In this document: in pieces, positions 59,601-64,000 of the stretch | Position numbering within the stretch: position 1 is the stretch's first letter | Layout of the letters: each line of letters opens with the position of its first letter | Origin: Salvelinus alpinus | Lineage: Eukaryota > Chordata > Actinopteri > Salmoniformes > Salmonidae | Assembly (NCBI RefSeq): GCF_045679555.1 | Contig: NC_092091.1 | Span: 79,136,685-79,200,684, forward strand | Reading direction: 5' to 3' | DNA: 64,000 bases | Translations under genes and position numbers: made by a program | The notes under the pieces: model-generated | Seen by the model: only the letters and a program-made list of their open reading frames with translations | Database searches by the model: none | Told to the model about the DNA's origin: nothing

Positions 59601-62600
59601 CCCCATTGGATGAAGTGAAATCTCAAAAAACACCTACATAACTATACAACTCAAGCCTTGCATGCTTTCTGTTCTTAACACAAACATTTTCATTTAAACT
59701 AAATTATATAAAAACTAAATATACATATTTTGATACAACTAAAATGACATACAAAAAAATAGAAAATCAGGTCTGAAAACTAACCTAAACTAAACGGAAT
59801 TTCGAATAAAATGAAAAACTAATAGAAATAAAAACTAACATAAAACACAACTATAATAACCTTACGTAGGAAATTCCAAAATAGGGATTTTAATAGAAAA
59901 CAAACAATTTATTTGAATGAAAACACATTGCTATTGACATTTTTAACATGATTTAGTTTAGATGTTCAGTATGTGATCCAACTGTTAAATTTAGTGTTAT
60001 TAAAATGTACACACACAATGTCTGAGGGAAATAAAAGGCACTTTATTTGTGGAATGACACTCTTACTATCAGCTCTGGGATTCAAACAATCGCAGATCAA
60101 CTATATGTGCACTGTGATTAACTTTTTAAGGGCATTTCTACTTTAGGAAAAATCTGGGGTATTAACATTGAATGGGATCTCAGAAAACGTCAGTAAAATT
60201 GCCTTTAAAAGTCTATCACTTTGTTCATGTCATTAATCTGCATTGGAGTGAATCCTGGCCTCAACCTCAGTGGTAAACTCTGGACTTTTCTTTTGTTCCC
60301 TTTGTTTTTGCAGAGCTCAGTCTGGAACTGTATATGCAGAAAGTTGGACTGAAACAGTATTTCACACAGAAACTGTCGTTGAATACCACGCTAGCAGTCG
60401 ATGGCCAGATGTTGGAGGACAACCATGCTCCAACTCTACAGTCCCTACCATTGTGTTTTCTGAAAGAACTGATGAGGGTGAATGTGTCAGCAAGGGATGT
60501 GCAGTCTGACGATGAAGATCTTATAAACCCTCTAGACATCATAACTGCCCTGTTTCTGTGCTCAGATGGTTTCCTGCAGCAGGTGATGGTCCAGAAAATG
60601 TCCATGTGTCAGTTTGCTGTTCCTCTGCTGCTGCCCAACTGTGACACAGAACAAAGCACTTTGATGCTCTGGGCCTTGAGGGACATAGTGAAGAAGTACA
60701 GGTCTCATTCAATGAAAGACCAGAAAGGGTATGTTGAGAACAGTATTGTGCTCACTGAACTCCCTATGGTGTCATTTGTTAGACTGGGCAACAGCACATT
60801 ATCAAAGTCTCAGCTTCTGAATGATGTTCTAAGCTGTTCTCAGCAGAATTACAACACCTTTGTTCACAGTAACATGCCAGCTGGCAACATTCCAAGAACT
60901 ATTTCTGATGGGTTAGTGGAAATCAGCTGGTACCTGCCCAGTGGCAACCCAAACATTGACGTCTTCACCGAACCTGTGGCTGTAGCTAATCTTCGTGGTG
61001 ATATCCAGGATTTTCAGACCCAGTTCTCTTTCCTCTGCGAGACGTCAGCAGCGGTGTTTGTGTTCTGTGATGATTTGGGCTCTGACAGCAGTATTCTGAA
61101 CCTCCAGAAGATGAAAGATCGACTCTTCATTGTATGCAACTCTGAGGCTAAGAGCTATGATGCAGCCACATTTGTGAAACACTCTGGTGGCATAATAAGG
61201 AAAGACAGGCAAATAAACAATGCACAGCTGGTGAAGAAGCTCCGGTCTACAGTCACAGACATCATGAAGGCAAACCCACACAAAACTAAAGTGGAGGAAA
61301 TGCGAGTTGTTGCACATGAGTTGGGTATCCCTGTGGATGAAGATTATGATATCTGTCTGAAAGCCAAGAAAAGTGCAGATAAAATTACAGATAAAATCTT
61401 TTGCATAACAAGCTATAAGGACAGCCAGCTACCGTTACAGGGAGAGACATGGAAAAGTCTAACTGCACTGGAGAAAGAGGAGGTCAAACTGAAAAAAGCA
61501 GGTGATAAGGACATTGAAATTTACAAGAGTGAACTCAAGCAAGAGAAATATGAACTCAGGAAGAAGCAGCTGTCTCTTGGCATTAGTGACAGTATGAAAC
61601 ATTTTGTGGAAGGTTTGAGGACTTCCAAAGAAGAGCGCTCCTATTTCCTAAAGTGGATGAAGCTCAATCTGGACAACCTGTCAAGGACACATCTGTCCGC
61701 TCTCAGAGAAAAATATAAAGAACTGTGTCAAAGTACCCCAGACAAGAAAGACCTCATTGCCGATTTAGACAAACAGATCTCAAACAGTTCCTTAGGAACT
61801 GAACATTTCTTAAGAGAAGTTGGGCAGATGTACGAGGCAACCATGTCCTCTGAAAGCAGTGAGACTCAACAGCAATTTCAAGAACTGCCAAGAATCTGTG
61901 CCCAATTAATGTTGGATGGGTTTCCACTGGAGTTGATGGACGGTGATGCATCAAACATCCCAATGATGTGGATATCAGATGTTCTGCAGGAGCTCCACTC
62001 TTTGACTATGTCAAACAGTAAGATCCGGGTGGTGTCTGTTTTAGGGGTCCAAAGCTCTGGAAAGTCCACGCTTCTGAACACCATGTTTGGAGTCCAGTTT
62101 GCCGTCAGCAGTGGAAGATGCACCAGAGGGGCCTTCATGCAGCTTATCAAAGTCGAAGAGGGATTCAGGGATGAACTAAAATGTGACTTCATCATGGTTA
62201 TTGACACAGAGGGGCTAAAGGGACTTCAATCTACCCACCTTACTGGCAATTATCAGCATGATAATGAACTAGCCACACTTTTGGTAGGACTGAGTGACAT
62301 CTCTATTGTGAATATTGCTATGGAGAACACCACAGATATGAAAGACACAATGCAGATTGTAGCCCATGCCTTCCTCAGGATGAAAGAAGTAGGGAAGAAG
62401 CCCAGTTGTCAGTTTGTGCACCAGAATGTTGCAGATATATCTGCTCATGACAAAAACCTCAGGGACAGGAATTGTTTTCTTGAGCAGCTGAATGAGATGA
62501 CAGCTGTTGCAAGCAGGTTGGAAAATGCAGGTGATGACACTAAATTCACTGACATCATAGACTACAAACCTGAGGACAACTGTTACATCCCAGGTCTCTG

Positions 62601-64000
62601 GCATGGCAGTCCGCCTATGGCACCTGTCGATAAAGGTTACAGTGAAGCTGTAGCCAATTTCAAAAGGTTGTTAATATATTCATTAAAAGAGGAGACCACT
62701 TCAGCGCAAACTATCCCCGAATTCCTTGAGTGGATCAGAAGCTTATGGGAGTCTGTAAAGTATGAGAATTTCATCTTTAGTTTTCGTAACAGTATTGTGG
62801 CTGAGGCGTACGGCAAGCTGTGTGTGGAGTTTAATAGATGGGACTGGGCCTTCCAAAAACATATGCACAGCTGGCTGATGAAAGCGGAACGCAGAATTGC
62901 AAACTATGGCATAATGATGTCTCAACAGGAGTCTGGCCTGGAGGACCTCTTAAGCAGTCTGAAAACTGAGGCCAGCAAAGTTCTACAAAGAGAAGGTAAA
63001 ACATTTCTTGACAATGTGACTTCCTATTACAAAGGAGGAGAGAGGAATGTGTGTCTTGTGGAGAAGTATAAGGAAGAATTTAGTATTAATGCAGAGATCT
63101 GCATGCGTGAGACAGACAGAGTTGTAAAGAACAAACTAGAAGCTGCAGTGGACCTAAGAAAATGCACCTACCAGTTAGGCAACATTAAGAAAAACAACAG
63201 GGATACTCTTGACAAGAAAGTGTCTGACCTTGTTAAGGAATTTAGTGTAGATGAAAATCCAATGAATGACGAACAACTGGGGAAAGAATTTGATAACATG
63301 TGGGACAAAACAATAGACAAGCTCCAATTCAAAGGTCTAAAGCATCAGAATATTTCAGAAGATATCTACATTCAACTAAGCACAAACTTGGGAAGGGAAG
63401 GTAGGGCGGTCATGGATATGTTAGGCAATGCAAAACCCCTGGAGAAATGTGGACTTGAGGAATTTCAAGTAAAAAATGAACGCAGAGTAGTGAAGTTCCT
63501 CAAGAAGAAATTGAGAAAAGAGTCATATGAAAGTAAAAAAAAAAAAAAGGATGAAATTCAAGAGATTTCCGATAGCATCATAAAGCAGAGTGAGAGGTTT
63601 GTTGTTAACAAGGTCAAAGAAAAGACTACCACCACAGACTACCACCACACTTACATCCAGGAACTATTGGAATTGATTGAGAGAAACCTTCAAAGGGACA
63701 AAGAATTGCATATCAGTGCTGAATTTGTAGCATCTCTTAAGATACACATCTGTGGGAATGCAGCAAGAGAGTTCCAGAAAATGCATGCTGCTTTCATTAG
63801 AGACAGTGATCCTCGACAAAGCCTGGAGAAACTGAAACCGCAGTTCTTTTCTGACTTCATGGACCTATTCTACAAGAGAGACCAGTGCAAAAGGAAGGCT
63901 GATGAGTTAACCAAACTCTGTCTTGAACCTGCAGTGAAGGATTACATCACCAAATCCCTTGGACCAGAAATTTTGGATGAAATGCTTTCAAACTGTGGTG
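44514..64000 (+). CDS. B-box/FN3/very large GTPase fusion gene (partial)
   Basis: Seven exons join with matching phases. They are 44514-44623 (start codon 44574), 45099-45402, 45644-45686, 52380-52649, 54181-54328, 54687-54835 and 60314 to beyond 64000. All have AG/GT borders. The product reads: 16 residues ([16 protein letters not shown]), two B-boxes (about 102 residues), a 14-residue linker, FN3 domain 1 (about 90), FN3 domain 2 (about 100, split by an intron), then over 1200 residues of an interferon-induced very large GTPase (VLIG/GVIN type). The GTPase class is expected to act in the cytosol in interferon responses; B-boxes are typical of TRIM ubiquitin ligases, but no RING is present. 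The 3' end lies outside the window. Alternative: two neighbouring genes read as one. Phases argue against this but do not exclude it. Confidence 0.75.
45099..45402 (+). other. B-box zinc-finger exon
   Basis: Acceptor CCACTTAG, donor CAG|GTATTG. It encodes a B-box 1-like finger ([16 protein letters not shown] ... [10 protein letters not shown]) followed by a B-box 2 ([15 protein letters not shown] ... [13 protein letters not shown]). All expected Cys/His/Asp ligands are visible. In TRIM proteins these fingers sit between RING and coiled coil and help assembly and target recognition. Continued reading past the donor (to 45567) is intronic. Confidence 0.85.
45644..45686 (+). other. Short linker exon
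   Basis: 43 bp between ATAAAAG and G|GTAAGTG. It encodes [14 protein letters not shown] and ends in phase 1, which fits the FN3 exon at 52380. It is polar and has no domain. Too short to form the coiled coil expected after TRIM B-boxes. Confidence 0.6.
45687..49924 (+). other. Intron part with repeats, no gene seen
   Basis: An AT-rich intron region. A dispersed salmonid-like repeat may occupy 45895-46620. A Tc1-like terminus lies at about 47490-47757 ('aaaatcatacaatgtgattt', 'acttgttctccccactgta'). A GT repeat is at 49823-49842. Nothing coding is recognised. Confidence 0.45.
49925..51328 (-). mobile_element. Tc1-like transposon, decayed
   Basis: The left end is truncated ('aatattcaaccccctgagtc'). 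The interior on the minus strand carries degraded transposase text such as the complement of 'ttattgtcctgctgaaaggt' and 'tgcagccaccactatgcttg'. The right end is 'ataatttctgaaggcactgta'. It shares that end with 1-116. No frame of useful length. Confidence 0.75.
51395..51436 (+). pseudogene. FN3 exon remnant in intron
   Basis: The text 'acagagtcgacctgtttct' and 'acaaccatctgcacaagta' closely matches the end of the FN3 exon at 54687-54835 ('acagagtgaaccagtctct', 'acaaccatctgtacaagta'), including the donor position. The rest of the exon is gone. Confidence 0.55.
51666..52058. mobile_element. Tc1-derived MITE
   Basis: About 393 bp with inverted ends ('cagtcaggtccaaagttatt' and 'gagggacctgacta') and a TA-like flank. 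It lacks transposase. It is an internal-deletion derivative of the family at 52879-54130. Confidence 0.75.
52380..52649 (+). other. Fibronectin type III domain 1 exon
   Basis: Acceptor TTAATATAG, donor CACAA|GTAAGT, phase 1 on both sides. It encodes a complete FN3 domain: start [19 protein letters not shown], tryptophan in SWSQP, 'YQISYHC', and end '[21 protein letters not shown]', the usual Tyr corner. FN3 domains usually bind proteins. Confidence 0.85.
52879..54130 (-). mobile_element. Tc1-like transposon in intron
   Basis: Inverted ends ('cggtcaggtccaaaatgatt' at left, 'attttggacctgactg' at right) flanked by TA. Minus-strand frames retain a DDE fragment around 53430-53630 ('[12 protein letters not shown]'). 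Frames are broken and the central part is shortened (1252 bp). Confidence 0.8.
54181..54328 (+). other. Fibronectin type III domain 2, first exon
   Basis: Phase 1 in, phase 2 out. Encodes '[20 protein letters not shown]' and '[19 protein letters not shown]', parallel to the first half of domain 1. Donor AAAC|GTAAGA. Confidence 0.75.
54687..54835 (+). other. Fibronectin type III domain 2, second exon
   Basis: Acceptor CTTGCAG, donor TACAA|GTAAG. Encodes '[20 protein letters not shown]' and '[14 protein letters not shown]', the second half of the FN3 fold. It starts in phase 2 and ends in phase 1, matching its neighbours. Confidence 0.75.
54836..55094 (+). other. Intron stretch, no feature recognised
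   Basis: Nothing recognised in these 260 bases. Confidence 0.4.
55095..55735 (+). mobile_element. Tc1-like element, transposase C-terminal half
   Basis: Starts in the transposase core ('tggtctgatgaatcccggtt') and continues to the catalytic Glu region ('ccagatctcaattgaattga'). It ends 'gtttgtaatgttttgtatac'. Frames are broken. N-terminal half absent. Confidence 0.7.
55736..56198 (+). other. Intron stretch, no feature recognised
   Basis: Nothing assigned. A short repeat of 'gggacatgataggaagtatg' type occurs near 55920-55960. Confidence 0.4.
56200..57390 (-). mobile_element. Tc1-like element, minus copy, truncated
   Basis: Second copy of the 41093 family on the minus strand (start 'cagttgaagttggaagttta' after TA at 56198-56199). 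It was split by the solo-LTR-like copy at 56359-56739. The minus-strand frame at 56715-56975 reads an intact transposase C-terminus ([20 protein letters not shown]). It breaks off near 57390, so its 5' end is missing. Confidence 0.85.
56359..56739 (+). repeat. Solo-LTR-like element, copy 4
   Basis: 381 bp with a 5-bp duplication agaga (56354-56358 and 56740-56744). It starts TGTAACG; its last base is mutated so it ends GTGACG. The family hairpin is at 56479-56496 against 56509-56526, with mostly paired positions. It inserted into the Tc1-like copy at 56200. Confidence 0.75.
57391..58127 (+). other. Intron stretch, no feature recognised
   Basis: AT-rich. I recognise no gene or repeat end. Confidence 0.35.
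58133..58613 (+). repeat. Solo-LTR-like element, copy 5
   Basis: 481 bp, perfect 5-bp duplication taggt (58128-58132 and 58614-58618), TGTCACG...CGTGACA ends. Hairpin arms are at 58343-58360 and 58373-58390. An 'aaaaggaat' and a 'tgctgcgttttggtccgtta' segment near its end are shared with the other copies. Confidence 0.82.
58619..60313 (+). other. Intron stretch, no feature recognised
   Basis: About 1.7 kb of AT-rich sequence before the GTPase exon. No repeat or coding element recognised. The intron ends in TTTGTTTTTGCAG. Confidence 0.45.
60314..64000 (+). other. Very large GTPase exon (runs off the window)
   Basis: The frame is set by the splice phase and is open wherever it was checked, to position 64000 (at least 1229 codons). 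The opening '[20 protein letters not shown]' matches the start of VLIG/GVIN proteins. Family blocks follow: '[20 protein letters not shown]', '[19 protein letters not shown]', '[20 protein letters not shown]'-like, and '[15 protein letters not shown]'. The GTPase G1 is GVQSSGKST (about 62044) and the G3 is DTEG (62203-62214). In place of G4 is the family's 'VHQNVADIS' (about 62418). A 14-base A-run is coding at 63535-63548 (Lys-rich). The family acts in interferon-induced cytosolic defence. The start is a splice acceptor, not a Met. Confidence 0.9.

Noticed and set aside
61754-62604. Minus-strand frames of 69-111 codons
   Set aside because: They are antisense shadows of the GTPase exon.

Overview
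The window is a repeat-rich vertebrate nuclear sequence, almost certainly from a salmonid fish (salmon, trout or char). The evidence is many Tc1-like DNA transposons with inverted ends in the style known from salmonids, tRNA- and 5S-derived SINEs of salmonid type, a salmonid LINE, a chromodomain Ty3/Gypsy retrotransposon, a provirus primed by initiator-Met tRNA, and GT/CA microsatellites. No species is assigned.

Left part (1-15.3 kb): short transposon relics, a MITE split by a solo LTR, a 14-bp minisatellite, then a three-level nest. A Tc1-like element (3617-15254) was split by a solo-LTR-like element (4272-14731), which was split by an endogenous retrovirus on the minus strand (4632-14622). 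The provirus has 504-bp LTRs that look identical, a 4-bp target duplication and an initiator-Met tRNA primer site. Its interior is heavily damaged: gag has no visible capsid, protease and the reverse-transcriptase core are missing, integrase is broken, and env carries two divergent transmembrane-subunit modules in tandem.

Middle part (15.3-37 kb): SINEs, an internally deleted LINE, a fold-back Tc1 derivative, a complete and apparently intact 5.2-kb Ty3/Gypsy element (gag and pol open, LTRs nearly identical), a 0.66-kb CT-rich satellite, a long (about 2.3 kb) unclassified repeat carrying a 5S-derived SINE, and two copies of a segmental duplication (33.8-35.4 and 36.8-37.7 kb). Each copy ends in an interferon-response-like motif.

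Right part (37.7-64 kb): one cellular gene on the plus strand. Exons with matching splice phases encode a short N-terminus, two B-box zinc fingers, a 14-residue linker, two fibronectin type III domains (the second split over two exons), and then a very large exon that is open to the window edge and encodes an interferon-induced very large GTPase (VLIG/GVIN type) with P-loop and DTEG switch motifs. It looks like a fused immune effector: a TRIM-like B-box front, FN3 adaptors and a giant GTPase. A candidate promoter and non-coding first exon lie at 37.7-37.84 kb. The introns are filled with Tc1-like elements and solo LTRs, and one intron holds a decayed FN3-exon remnant.
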